Shown here piece after piece: positions 31,603 through 43,060 of a DNA stretch of 64,000 nucleotides (position 1 is the stretch's first letter; each line of letters begins with the position of its first letter). The DNA is from Ischnura elegans. Lineage: Eukaryota > Arthropoda > Insecta > Odonata > Coenagrionidae. Both the position numbers and the translations under genes were made by a program. The stretch is from positions 105,486,917 through 105,550,916 of the forward strand of contig NC_060254.1 in the NCBI RefSeq assembly GCF_921293095.1. The letters are read 5' to 3'. The notes beneath the pieces were generated by a model that had not been told where the DNA came from, ran no database searches, and saw only the letters and a list, made by a program, of their open reading frames with translations.

Positions 31603-32423
31603 AACTTCTTATTGTGATCAGTGAACCATGAAAATCTGTGAACATAAGTAGATGAGTTGTACTTCTAAGAAATGAAATCAGGAAATATTGTATGAATCAG
31701 TGGAACATGAAAAGACTGCTGATGAAATGACAATATATATCTTTATTTCCGAAAGACATGCTAATTTGACATCTGGCCGCCTTCTAATACTGAAGGTACA
31801 TTGGAAAATCAATTGCTACTAAGTGATATGGAATATATAAGTGGTATTTTGAACTAATTCATCTTTCCCTTCCAGGTAAAACTTCTTGTTGTGATCAGTG
31901 ATCTATGAAAACCTGTGAACATAAGTAGATAAGATCTTGGAAATGAGATCAACAAATATTTTATGAATCAGTGGAACATGAAAGAACATTGATGAAATGT
32001 CAATATTTGTTCTCGTATCGATAAGGGTACCTTAATTGATATTTATCTGCCGTACTATACTCTAGGTATGTTTAAAATCCAAGGGTACTGAGTGATATCA
32101 TATATGCGTGGTATTTTTGAACTAATCCATCTTTGTATTGCAGGTAAAACTCCTTATTGTGATCAGTGAAGCATGAAAATCTGTGGAAATAATTAAATAT
32201 GAATTATTTCTTGGAGATGAAATGAACGAATATTGTATGAATTAGTGAGAACATGAAAGAGCTTCTGAGGAAATGACGATACAAGTTCTCATATTGAAAA
32301 GACTTAGTAAATTGACGTCTAGCCGCCTTCCAATACAGTAGGTATATTGGAAAATCCATGAGTACTGAGTGAAATTATGTATATATGTGGTATTTAGAAC
32401 AACATAATAATTTTCTCTGCAGC
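31600..32423 (+). repeat. Three tandem repeats of 267-279 bp, each ending like an intron
   Basis: Units start with TAAAACTTCTTATTGTGATC at 31600, TAAAACTTCTTGTTGTGATC at 31878 and TAAAACTCCTTATTGTGATC at 32145, and a fragment (TAAAACTTCCTTTAGAG) begins at 32424. Periods are 278, 267 and 279. Each unit shares GAATCAGTGGAACATGAAA-like, TTGACATCTGGCCGCC-like and GTGGTATTTTGAAC-like blocks. Each ends in a pyrimidine tract with AG: CTTTCCCTTCCAG, CTTTGTATTGCAG and TTTTCTCTGCAG. The array begins two bases before the THAP frame's stop codon ends. Confidence 0.85.
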
Positions 32424-32820
32424 TAAAACTTCCTTTAGAGTGAACTTTGAAAATTTGGTCTTAAAATCAATTATTAAGAACCTGGTGTGGCTACCATTAT
32501 CGAGATTAATTCAATAATTTCCTTTCGTTTGTAAAATTTGATTTGATTTTAATCGGTATTGAGTTATACGGTAGTATAATGTTATTTGTTGAGACATTTC
32601 TCCAATTCGGAAGTCATTATTATTTCATTATACTGGTCTTGGTGTTTAGAAATATTAGATTGACAATATATTTATCTTCCTTATGGCTTCATATTTTTTA
32701 CACATTTTTGTCTAATACATAGAATGTTAAGACTAGTTTTTTTGTTATATCACATGAAGTTTTCTAATTAGCCCTTACATTTGTACTAATCATGTTTTTT
32801 TCATCAAATTTTTCCATCAG

Positions 32821-32981
32821 ATAATGTGGTGCCTGTGAAACTGATAGCTGTTGCTGGTGACGGTTCATCGGTGAACTTCAAATGGCACGATCTATGGAGG
32901 TTGTTTCCGGCTGAAATTGAAATTAAGAACCTGTGGCAGCTTTTATTTATTCCACTTTCTGGAGTAATATTTATGCTTTGA
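32821..32981 (+). CDS. Possible terminal exon of the THAP gene remnant
   Basis: After TTTTTCCATCAG the frame NVVPVKLIAVAGDGSSVNFK runs on through WHDLWRLFPAEIE to TGA at 32979-32981. An AATAAA lies 100 bp downstream (33082-33087). The composition is protein-like but the family is not recognised. It may join the THAP segment by splicing over the tandem repeats; I cannot verify the phase. Confidence 0.35.
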
Positions 32982-33081
32982 TGGCCATGCCTTGTGACAT
33001 TGTGAGGTTGTTTGATATGTCGTTTGACCTCTTCAATATGAAATGTTTACCGGAAAATGTATATATCTGATTTTTATTTCA

Positions 33082-33087
33082 AATAAA
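33082..33087 (+). terminator. Candidate polyadenylation signal AATAAA
   Basis: TTTCAAATAAATGTTG follows the possible terminal exon at a suitable distance, with a TTTTTTTCTCTCC tract downstream. Confidence 0.35.
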
Positions 33088-33099
33088 TGTTGTTAAACG

Positions 33100-34740
33100 T
33101 CATACATTTTTTTCTCTCCTGAAATACCGTGGCGAAAGGTGCTATAAAATAATGCATTTCTTTTTAACATGTTAATTTATTAGGTTATTCAGGGAGGTGA
33201 AATGATGTTTATTTTAAAGCCGCTCTTTATTTCTAAGTCAATAAATTTTATAGGGTGCTATTCTATATAAACAACCAATGGGTTAAGCGGTATTTCCTTC
33301 TTGGTCTGAATTTCTGGGTCGTCGATCGCGGTACTTAAATATATTTCCGTGCATAATCTCGTATCCCTTGCCTTGTTATTAGTTCTCACGATTACTTTTA
33401 ATAAACAGCTGTTATAATACGAAATACAACCACTCGAATAACTCAACCCTACCGTAGTTTTTATCTTAACTTTAGGGAGGGTGAACGGATGTCCATCCGT
33501 ATTTACATCACACAACGTCAACAGCTGAGAGGCCGTTCCACCGGACCCCAGGCAGTAGGACCCCTGACGTCACGTAAAGCGCTGTCGCCAAATTGCATGT
33601 TCCGGCCTGTATTAGAGTTGGCCATGCAAGGACCCATCTACTTCACTTGGGAATCAATCCAGTTACGACTCCGTACTAACTTACAAAAATTCCATAGCTC
33701 TAAAATACTACTACTAGAGTACTACTTCAGTGTTTTCCTAAAGAGGGGCTAATATGGCTTATTGTCAGTGTGAGTTTAAAAAACTATTTGTATCCGTTAT
33801 TCTAGCAAGTCGTTCATTAATATGCCTTCACATAGAAATTATTGGGAAGATGTTTGCAAAGGAATGTGTTTATCTAGATATCTCATCGACCGGAGAAAAA
33901 ATTCCCAGCAAACGCCACAAAAAATCATTATATGCATCGAATACATGTTCGATTCATGATAAATATGATCTTCATGTCCGGTTTTTGACTTTGAAGGAGT
34001 AATACAATGCAACGGAATTGCTGGAAACTTACCGGAAAGGAAATCGATTAAATAATTCATGACTACGATAAATTTCCGCCAGGAAAATTGAGGCTGGGAA
34101 ATAACACCTTCATACGGGGCTCTAGCAATCTCTTCCTTGAGTAAATTTACCCGAAAACCAAGGAAAATGCGAGTTTCCTGGACATAAAATTATTTTTGAG
34201 AGAACCAGATCCTGGTTGCTAAGCAGCTATCTCTGTGGGATGTATTTGAACAAAAAATGGGAAAAATATATATTCTTAAGGGCGTATTACACGATATAAT
34301 AAAGTTTAGAAGTTGTTTTGTTACTTACGTATGGTATTACCCATATTGAAAACTGTTTCCTCAAAAAACTGGCGTTTTTATGCGTATGCACTGTTGCTAC
34401 GAGTACCTTTTACAAGGATTAAAGGCATATTAACGCACTCCTAGCAACGTGAGGCTATCGTCTTCTGAGGGCATTGTTGTGCGGAAAAGCATGCGGCTGT
34501 GCATATATATATATTATAATTCATTTCATTGCAAATATGTATACTGTTCTAAGAATCAATAAAGTGCCGTATTTTCAAATTAGTACAAGTATTTTCGCTG
34601 AAATTATCTACATGGAGTGGCGGGGGCCATTAATATTCATGCGGGTATTTTTTTTTCTGCGTGAATTTTTATTGCCACGGATTAGAATTGATTGTTTCGA
34701 TCCTTGTTGATTTAGCGGGGTTAATTTATACACATATAAA
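33100..34740. other. Unassigned region with the second arm of the 26.0/33.6 kb inverted repeat
   Basis: 33557-33631 is the inverse relative of 25964-26045 and includes GACGTCACGTAAAGCGC. The rest has short unassigned frames only. Confidence 0.4.
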
Positions 34741-34759
34741 TATCCGTCGTCTAAATATT

Positions 34760-34885
34760 AGTGCGCTGCCAGTTTTGGCTGTAATAATTACTTGGTAATA
34801 CGTAACTTGTGTAACATAACTGACCGGCAAACGGGAGGATCTGGGTTCGAATCCCGGTTAAGCGAAATGTTTTTTTCGTGGCAAT
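34760..34885 (+). repeat. tRNA-derived SINE fragment
   Basis: GATCTGGGTTCGAATCCCGG (34839-34858) is a perfect pol III B box in a T-arm context. TTAGTGCGCTGCC at 34758 may be a worn A-box region. After the arm, GCGAAATGTTTTTTCGTGG resembles the sequence following the B box at 63131-63170, so the two may be copies of one SINE family. It does not fold as an intact tRNA. Confidence 0.5.
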
Positions 34886-35024
34886 TAACAGTCTTGGTAT
34901 ATATGTGTCCTCATTCATGTTAAATAATAGTGGTGTATAAGAACTAAAATTCCCTTCGAAATTAAAAAGAAATGGGTAACATGTCAAGTACGAGACCTGA
35001 CTTCAGTGCAGGGTACATCCCCGG

Positions 35025-35065
35025 AAGGGTCATACGGTGGCCTGAGTGGTAGAGAAAAATTGATC
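35025..35065 (+). repeat. SINE-like pol III A box
   Basis: CGGTGGCCTGAGTGGTAGAG matches the internal A box of tRNAs. No B box follows at the right distance, so this is a truncated SINE head. Confidence 0.35.
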
Positions 35066-35239
35066 TTGTAATGCTCCTCAGAAATTTTAACTTCTTCCCA
35101 AGGCGGAGATGTTAGTATTGAAGAATTTTTAATGAAATTACATTTTGTTGTCATAAACTTCTAGAAGCATCATTATGCAGAAAACTTTCTACAGTTACAC
35201 TTAATGAGTCTACCTGATGTTTTCAAGTAGGCTTCCGTG

Positions 35240-35660
35240 GAGATTGTGATGATATTTAGTGATTTTTTCGGGTATTCTTCCGCGTTTATCCATTTTGTAG
35301 GACAATATTTCGCCAACGTTCCAGTTGGCTTCCTCAGGTCCACTGAAGTGTCGATGCAGAAAGTTGTTCATCTTATATACACCATGTTTGCCGCCTTTTT
35401 TGTGGAGGTGTGCCCTGATTGGTCAGGATCTTTGAAGACCCTTTTCCACGCGCTGGCGAGATTGTAGCCGTCTTCACGGTTGAAGTTCTTCGTTGTTTTG
35501 GCGATCTCAATTGCCTCCCTGATTATTCTCGGGTAGTAGCGGCCTTCTTTGTACAAAAGAGAGGCGTCGTCAAAGCCAATATTGTGCGTCGGTCCACTCC
35601 ATTGGTGTTCCGCCGCCGCTGACTGGGTGAAATGTCTATTTTTACGTGCCTTCTGTGCTC
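35240..35660 (-). pseudogene. Penelope-like element, endonuclease C-terminal part
   Basis: Minus-strand frame: FTQSAAAEHQWSGPTHNIGF, DDASLLYKEGRYYPRIIREA, then IEIAKTTKNFNREDGYNLA, ending at VYIR. This is the conserved tail after the GIY-YIG nuclease in Penelope-like elements (AEH...H.I.F, RIIREAIEI, NFNREDGY.LS..W). Upstream, after a frameshift, EHRRHVK continues the nuclease and is separated from its N-terminal half (36839-37020) by an inserted element. Downstream comes a hammerhead-like motif. Confidence 0.8.
35300..35341 (-). ncRNA. Hammerhead ribozyme-like motif in the Penelope-like element
   Basis: Read on the minus strand: GGAC, CTGAGGA, A, GCCAAC-TGGAAC-GTTGGC, GAAA, TATT, GTCC. This gives the invariant CUGANGA and GAAA blocks, a perfect 6-bp stem II with a 6-nt loop, an extremely short stem III (A-U, perhaps AU/AU) and a 4-bp stem I (GGAC/GTCC), with AUU as the candidate cleavage triplet. 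The A after CUGAGGA is an extra unpaired base. Penelope-like elements are known hosts of such minimal hammerheads. Activity is unproven. Confidence 0.5.
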
Positions 35661-36121
35661 TTCCCTGATAAAAATAAACTCCACCATGGTGGGTTAAGGA
35701 AGGGTAAAGGAAGGGTAGTAGCCTTCATGGTGGGTAATTACCCTTGCACAACCCACGCCCTACCCACTATTAAGGGGAAGGGAAGGATAGAAAAATCCTT
35801 CGTCTACCCTTCCTTGGGACATAGCATTTATAACTGAGGAAAACATATCGACATTGCCTCCTCAGCTACTTTCACCTGCTTAAGAGCATTGAGTTCTGTA
35901 CAAGAACGTAAGCAGTCTTTGAATCGTACCCTCCGCCCCCCGAAATATAAAAACACAATCATTTTCCTTCATTAAAAATAACAAAATATTGAAAAATAAT
36001 GAATTTAAAAATATTTCTTTAACTATTGAAGTTTTTTCGATCATGAAAAGTGTTGGAATTAGTTGAAAACCCAATACTTAGTATCCTGTTTTTCAAAAAT
36101 TTACCCACCCGGTTTTGGACA

Positions 36122-36143
36122 CCCCCCCCCCCCCCCCCCCCCC
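36122..36143 (+). repeat. Homopolymer of 22 C
   Basis: A run of 22 consecutive C within the 1176-bp element, followed by CCTGGTTACGCCACTG, a hAT-like right end. It is likely the C-rich side of a nested, truncated MITE. The opposite strand is a 22-G run able to form G-quadruplexes. Confidence 0.85.
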
Positions 36144-36469
36144 GAACGAAATTCCTGGTTACGCCACTGTACACAATAGATTATATAATTGTGTGAAAAA
36201 AGCTCAGTTAGAAGTTCTTTCATTCACATTTTTAGGATGTAACCTATTTGTGTGGCTGACAATGGGACATGGGGGGAGTGATGTTCGGTATTTGTATGCC
36301 GATCTTATTTTCTGAAACGAAATGAGTGTGGTTGATAAATGTCACAGCTTTCTTCCACATAGACTCAGGTGCGAATCTCATCTTAAGATTTTGTAGTATA
36401 TGATCCGTTGAGAAGCCTTTCTTAAGTACTACTTCGATAGCCAAGGTTGTTAAGGTACTAAGTTTTCAT

Positions 36470-36520
36470 CCTCCTATATGTAGGTTCTGGGTTCAAGACC
36501 ATGTTCGGTCAATTTTTTTC
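36470..36520 (+). repeat. SINE-like B box
   Basis: TAGGTTCTGGGTTCAAGACC resembles a pol III B box (GGTTCAANNCC) with a T-rich tract after it. It lies inside the 1176-bp element. Confidence 0.3.
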
Positions 36521-36838
36521 TGTCTTATAATTTTAGAAATCACTGTTATAATTCATCCCCATATTAGTTTAATTTAGTTGCTTAGCGATTTTTTTTAAAT
36601 TTTCATGTTAATTTATGGATTTTTAGTTTTTATATTAGTCCTACCCTTCCTGTACCCTTCGTTGAGGCTGGCAGAACCCTTCCCTTACACTCCAGGAAGG
36701 AGAGGGCCTACCCACCAATGTTCTAAAACACCCTTCGTGTACCGTTGCTGAAAGTTATAGGAAGGGTACACCTATCCTTCCCTTACCCTCATTGGAGGGT
36801 AGACCTCCCCACAATGGAGGAGTTTATTTTGTACAGGG

Positions 36839-37020
36839 TTGGACTCGGCATTTCAGTGCTCGTGATGTTTGGTCGATGTAGGAATCACCGCCGCTGCATT
36901 GTGGAGGAGTGGCAATCCTCCAAAAACACAGCATCATGACCAGATTCGAATATCCTCGTCAAAATGAAAGAACACACCCTAAGGACATCCGTGGAGGAGT
37001 ATACCAGATTAAATGTAAAT
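36839..37020 (-). pseudogene. Penelope-like element, GIY-YIG N-terminal part
   Basis: The minus strand reads CSGGDSYIDQTSRALKCRVQ up to the insertion, matching the GIY-YIG core (C.CG.SYIGQT.R). The YIG glycine is D here. It continues into EHRRHVK at 35660 once the 1176-bp element is removed. Further upstream the match fades. Confidence 0.6.
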
Positions 37021-37029
37021 GAAATTGTC

Positions 37030-38795
37030 TTATACTTCTTAAAGTCTTCTTGTCTTGTACTTGTAAAAATGATTCGCAGGTTTAATGTATTTCATGTATA
37101 AATTTTTTGCACACAACAAGCATATTTACGCAAATAGGAGATATGTAACGATTAAATTTGGTAATCTAGACGTCATCGCTGTATTACAGCGACCAAAAAT
37201 CAACCCCTGCTTAGTGATATTGTTTCAAGTTCAAATTCTTTATTTTGGGTGACTCACGCAATAATTAATAATAGTAATTTCAATAACTAGAATATCTTTT
37301 ATAAGAAAATTACTTCCCGTAGTTTTTTCCCTCGGTTGTAATTTATCGAGAAACACATTTTCCGGAAATGCGAGAAAAATTAACCAACGTGATACTTTTC
37401 GTATCGTGTTTTGATGACACAGCGGTTACTTTTGAAAATATTTAGACACGAAATGAAGATATGCACGTTATATTACCTACTCGGTGAAATATTTATTCTT
37501 GGCTAGCGTCAGCAAGAATTTAAAAGGAAATGGTGTAACCTAGAACCCAACTGATAATGTGCAGTATATTCTCTATATTCATCTTATTTTCAATGCTTTG
37601 TTCCAAAAAGTTAATATATTATAGTCATAGCCGATACATTATCGAGAGGTACTTACTTTAAAGCAGTTTCTCCTTCTACCGTGTAAATTACATCTTTTGT
37701 AGCAGGTTTGGAATGATCAAAATGGTTAAAATAATTTGATAGTCTATTCATTAGCTTCATTACATTTTTAAAGATTTTACATGGATGAAAATATGTGTCG
37801 AAAGATATTTAAACTGTTAATAATGTAGCACATTTAAAACGGATTTATATACTCACCATTATTCCTAGTACTTCATTTCCACCATCCCTCAAAAGATATG
37901 CTTCCTCTTTTCTCAGAAATTGGTCTTCATATTCTTTTTCCTCTTTGATTTCCTTTCACTTTCCATGCAGAAGAACAGAAAACTTGAAAACTCGCGCTCG
38001 CCCCGTTCCTAGCACACCCTCGTAACTCAACACTGGGCTTCGGATGATAGAAAAAAACTGCTGTGGGTGTTTCAGAGTCTCCCCTTCCGAGCGAATCGGG
38101 TGACTTGACGCGGATTCTACGTCACTTACTATCGGCAAGGCAATCCGTGCGTTTCATACTTGCTTCCTATTGACTCAAGCACGGTTTTCCGATAGGATAG
38201 AAGTCGAGTGGGCTATAGGTGAAGGAAGCTCATTCCGGTTGGGAATGGTGATATGTTATACTGTTGGTTTTTATTAAGTATTTGGTTCTAATAAAATAAT
38301 ACCACTTTATTTCATGAGTGCTGATGCATGTGGATATTCTGATAGAGTAATATTGGTGTAAGTGACTTTAATTCTCGTGTAAATTAGACAATAAATGCGC
38401 AGACTGTATCACTGTCGGTGCAAGTTCATTTGCGTTGTTATTTGGACGAGTAATTTGGCAAAAAGAACGTTAAACAAGTTGGAATGCATGGCGTAATGAC
38501 TTACAAATATGTAGGTAGCATTATGCATTGGAAATGTGTCCGTGGGTTTGAAAGTATAACAATTTGTCTAGTTTGATATGATTGTGTGCATGACCATTGG
38601 CATCGCAGTTACATCGGAATTAGGCGTGGTAACGTGCGTAATACAGTTGATTCTATAGAGCACATCCTAAATATTCGTTTTAATATGAGATGTTAGTTCA
38701 AGCATAACGGGAACAGCCACGGTAACAACTATACGGAAGCACCCTCATACAATCTTGTCATATATACTCCACAAATTTCGACGTCCTTCCCATGA
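37030..38795. other. Unassigned, with a CpG-richer patch
   Basis: At 37970-38160 the sequence is CpG-rich (CTCGCGCTCGCC, TCCGAGCGAATCGG, TCTACGTCAC), as arthropod promoters can be, but I found no exon or splice context to support a gene. Confidence 0.35.
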
Positions 38796-38804
38796 GAAAT
38801 AGGG

Positions 38805-39440
38805 TGGTTTGCTATTGTTTTTTTATTCAGATTATTACTCCTGGAGTACGTATTTCACGCTTTTAGATTTTTAAATTACGATACCTATTTTTCGCGATTA
38901 AATGAAAATTGAAAAATTTCAAGCGCGCGAAAACGCGACGGGAAAGCATGAATGCCGGGAAAACTCCCGTGTGACGTCGTTCTGGTTCCCGCTGCCGCAA
39001 GTGAGGTGACCTTGGGGCGAGGCTCTGAGCGCTGATACGACGCAGGATGCTAGCATGTAGCAGAGTACCATGCTAGCTGATGGCGCTTGGCTTAAATAAG
39101 GATTATTAATATTTAATCAAACGGGGAAAACTGTCCTACCTTAGCCAGTTTTAAAAGGTGATTATTAAGACATGTTTCCCTGATCTCTGTTCCTCATGCA
39201 TGCATTTGTAACCTCAGACGCTGTAAAACTCCTATCTACTCGTATAGAAACTGTGACGTTACGTGGAGTGGCATCGTATGGGCGCCAATCTGGCCTCTTT
39301 CAAATGAGGATAAAATTGACCCTTGCCATTCGTCTAAACCGGTATTTCTAAAACCAAATAATTTGTATATTATGAATACAGTAATGGTGGGTAAGGCATC
39401 GCAATCGACGCCTTTCGTTTTCTTTGATGAAGGAAACTAC
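38805..39440 (+). mobile_element. TIR element family GGGTRGTTT, short copy
   Basis: One end reads GGGTGGTTTGC (38810). The other, read inward from 39440, is GGGTAGTTTCCTTCATC. Two blocks match 61365-63095 in inverted orientation: 38825-39010 with 62860-63075, and 39082-39440 with 61368-61738 (about 80% identical by eye). Key shared words are ATGGGCGCCAATCTGGCCT, AACCAAATAATTTGTATATT and GTGACGTC. It lacks the 1.1 kb middle of the other copy. Confidence 0.6.
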
Positions 39441-39444
39441 CCAA

Positions 39445-42400
39445 TTATACAAAATGATCATCGACTTACCCCGAAATATTTACCCAGATATATATGGAAT
39501 TCTGTCGGGCGTGATGCTTAGAGATAAATAGCGACCGCCTATGATAAAATAAAAAAGGGAGATAAAATTGCATCCGCCAGTCCAGCAGTCCGGAGACGGC
39601 TGCTGGCTGCGGGGATCACCGTACTCAACGGATGTTAGAAAGTGAATCTTTTAAACCAGGCGATTGATATAAAATCTATAATTAGACACGAACCCTTCTT
39701 TTCGTGAGCTACGTGTTTAAACAAATATCACAATTAATGAATTTTAAAATAGGAAAAAGAGAATGTATGTAATTGTTTCTTAAGGTAACACTCTGGGGTC
39801 TAGTTGCTGTGATAACTAGAGTTATATATTTATATCAGTCATAACTAATTGCTCCCTGTGTAACCGGGTACAAATGCTAGTGGAGGCGGAGATTTTTCAA
39901 ATATTGCACCTTGCTTGCCGTAGCACTTTGAGGACGGCGTTTGGAACACATCCCTCTGTTCTTCGGAGGGTATGACAAGCCGCCATAACAATGAATACTT
40001 ACCACAAATACTGACTTGATAGAACTACCATGGAACTGCTTTTTCTTTACCTCTTCACTCTTTCTGCTGCTCCTCCATACTGGCTGATGTTTTCACTTTA
40101 TTTATTATTAAAATATTGTTACACATTTAACTTTCTATAATAAAGTAAGTGATTCTAATGGGTTGTTACAAATGCTAATGGCTCAAATTATGGCATCGAC
40201 AAAAATTATCGTTAGAATATTTTACAGCAAACTTGGGCATTGCCAAAAAATTGATCCATGAACCTCATTAATTAAGCTACAATAGATAAATACATAAATA
40301 TCTCGCTACAGTATCTATTCGTCGTCAAGCCTAGTCAATAAGTTATTATTATTTAATACATTTATTAGTGACCATGTGGCAAACATGGTTAAGTCAAAAT
40401 CATCTGGAACTCTCTTCTTCCGTGATGCCTTGTGATATGGTATTCGTCCGAAACTTAAGGGAAGCCGATAAAACCCCCAAATAGACCACCGTGTCCTCAT
40501 CAGGGCTGGTGAATAGATTGCGTAGAGTGTCCGCTGTGTTGTCTTGCGTCGCGCTCTCGTTGTCCTTTGCATTATTCGTACAGCGGATTTCATGGTGATG
40601 CTATTTGTGAGGTGCTGTGTTTTAAATAAATCGGAATTAGTCCACTACATTATAACAAGCTTTAATGTTTGAAAAAACTCGTCCTTTTTGTTATAGCCTA
40701 GGCAATAAGGCTCAGGTCATTGAGATAATTTACAATATATGTTTAAATTCAATCGTGGAGAACAGTTCCCATAAGTTCCCATTGCCACACCAATTGTTTT
40801 ATGGCCACATGCGCATTTTTCAGGATGTAATTGAACATTTATTATTTATATTATTGATTGAATCATTTATTTTCTCAACTAATAGACTTAGTAATTAGAG
40901 AATAAAAGAGAGACAAGATGCCGCTGAAGGAAGGTAGATAGGAGAGAAATACATGGTACTTAATGGGCGTAAGATGAAATTTAGAATGATTTAATAAAGT
41001 AGGTTTTATGCTATATCAAATTGGAATTTTAAGTATTTCATGTTATCTTATATTGGCTAGGTCGCGTAGAAATTTTCTTTCAGAAACATGTGGCAGATAT
41101 TAACTTCGACGATATTGTGAATTTTGGATTAATTTTGTCTCGAGCACCTACCTCACATGTGACTCTAAAATAACTTTATAAAGAAGAAGACCAATGGACA
41201 TCAAGTCATATTAGAATCACATGATGACCAATGAAAAATATATTCAATCGTGTGAAAAGAAGTTACTCTAAATTTTAAGATTAAGTAGCGCTCAGATAGT
41301 ATGAGTATCATGGTAGACTAGCAGGTCCACTTTGGCGACCACTGGCTCGGATGCAGGATCTGAGGAAGGGAGAAGGTAGAAAGCGATCGGTGACTCTGCG
41401 CCCGCCAGCCCTTCCGTTCTTTTGGACGCTGAGTGCAATTTCAATCTATTGCATGGATCGAGGAAGGGTACTGCAGGCAGCGGGCAACTCCACACCCTCC
41501 TTACCACAAGCTCAGTCATCTGAGAACATAAGTTGTCCGTTTAAGGCTAGTAGCAAGCCTCATTAACAATATAACAGCCATTGATTCTCTTGCGTTGTGA
41601 GAACCATGGAGCAACAAGAACGAAATTTGATGAATGGGAATTGAAATTTCTTGTCCTTTATGCTTTTAAAAGAGATATATAAAAAAATCAACTGTGGCCA
41701 AGGTTTAGACGAATAACATACTTACGGCATATGACACCTGAAAGAAAGATACAGCATAAGCAATGGAGGCATTAAAAATCACCAAGCAAACAAATGAAAT
41801 TCAGGCGATCTTCAAACAATCGAATTATTATGCTTCTTTGTTTTGGGACAAATGAGGCGTGTTACTTTTTGATTTCATTCTGCCGGGTTTCACGATAAAT
41901 GCAAACGCTTGGTTGATTGCGTGGAGCCATTTAAAATAAAATAAGAGGCGTGCTGAATTCTGTAAGTGTTCTGATGCATGACACCACCCGTCCCCTAAGC
42001 GCTTGTGCTACCCAACTTTGCTTTGAGCAATTTCAATGGGGCGTTTACGATAACCCTCCTTTCCAATAATGAACTTGCGATTTTTGACTTGCATATTTCG
42101 CGGAGTGACAATTTTGCTAGGAAAAAGCGCTTTTAAGCGGACGATTAGATTCAGGAAAGCGGTAAAATCATTGAAAGGCATTCGCAGCAACGTCCTATGG
42201 AGAACAACCTTCGCCGAGGCCATTGCATCGAAAACGAAGCAAATGTGTACTTATTGTTTAGCAATGAAATGATTTTTGTTCGATCACTTTTTCATTTCGT
42301 CATGACCCATTGGAGATAGAAAAAAACAGCTCTCGGTAATGAGAAAGAACATACAAAGAATAATTAAAAAATAACCAATGCTCAGGTGCAGAATATTAAA

Positions 42401-42955
42401 TCAGGAAGATCAAAAAGATGAAAGAAAATAATGACACACGAATGAAAATAATCAGGTATATAACATTGGCCATTACATCTAAACTATCGATACTTTCGGT
42501 GGTTGGTTGGTCGGGGGATCAGAAAACTAAAATCCTCGTCACCTACCGCCATTGCACCGACCTCCACCTAGGCATAACTTTATGCAATAAATAAATGCGG
42601 AGATGGCATAAGATAAGCAATGTATTGCAGTTCTGGGTAGCACAGTTCATCCTATAAAAAGGAAGTCACATTCGGATGGAAGTTAATCCCGTGATACTTT
42701 ATATTTGAGTTGAACCTTTAAATCTCACTATAATAATCGAATTAGAATTTATCATGAAAAACATTTATCACATGTTTCTTGCGTGTATAATGATTAAGAA
42801 GTTCTCCTTGGTGTTTATGTTTGGTAATAGGATACATAAAACGTGAAAGGAAATGTGTAAACTTAAATATATAAACTTAAGAATTCACCGTGTAACCAAT
42901 CCAATTAAGCAGGCGATTGAACAGAAATTACAGCATGTTCTAAATCTTCTAATTC
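39445..42955. other. Unassigned region
   Basis: Minus-strand frames at 40315-40593 and 42008-42223 are protein-like in parts but fit no family I can name; the former may be a worn Penelope 3' end. Nothing else is recognised. Confidence 0.35.
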
Positions 42956-42959
42956 AACA

Positions 42960-43060
42960 TAATTCTCTGCGTGCCACTTTTCGGATGTTTGGCAGGGGAT
43001 GATTAATCACCATCTTGCAGCATGCAAGAGGACCACCGCTCCCAAACCGCACGGTCATTG
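42960..43060 (-). mobile_element. LINE 3' fragment
   Basis: CTGCGTGCCAC, TGTTTGGCAGGGGATGATTA and ATCACCATCTTGCAGCATGC align with 56795-56870 (GGGTGTTTGGCAGGGGGTGA, TCAATCACCAGCATGCAGCA). It is a short relic of the same LINE family. Confidence 0.55.

Larger units (their letters stand above)
35663..36838. mobile_element. 1176-bp TIR element inserted in the Penelope-like ORF
   Basis: The ends CCCTGATAAAAATAAACTCC and, read inward from the right, CCCTGTACAAAATAAACTCC are matching inverted repeats, extended by CCA..GTGGG. The subterminal 150 bp on both sides are packed with AAGGGTA/TACCCTT repeats. The interrupted nuclease frame reads RALKCRVQ on one side and EHRRHVK on the other, so the precise join is known and leaves TT on each side (35661-35662, 36839-36840), a 2-bp TSD. 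No transposase is encoded. The superfamily is not recognised. Confidence 0.78.

Noticed and set aside
34839-34858. Functional tRNA gene
   Set aside because: Only the T arm/B box is present; no acceptor, D or anticodon arms can be folded.
37970-38160. CpG-rich patch as a promoter
   Set aside because: No exon, donor site or TATA/initiator context could be linked to it, so only mentioned as composition.
40315-40600. Possible Penelope 3' end on the minus strand, with CCCTGATGAGGACACGG resembling a hammerhead start
   Set aside because: The GAAA half of the core and stem II are missing, and the frame matches nothing with certainty.
41292-41566. Overlapping 75- and 71-codon ORFs on both strands
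   Set aside because: Mutual shadows in a GC-richer stretch without motifs.
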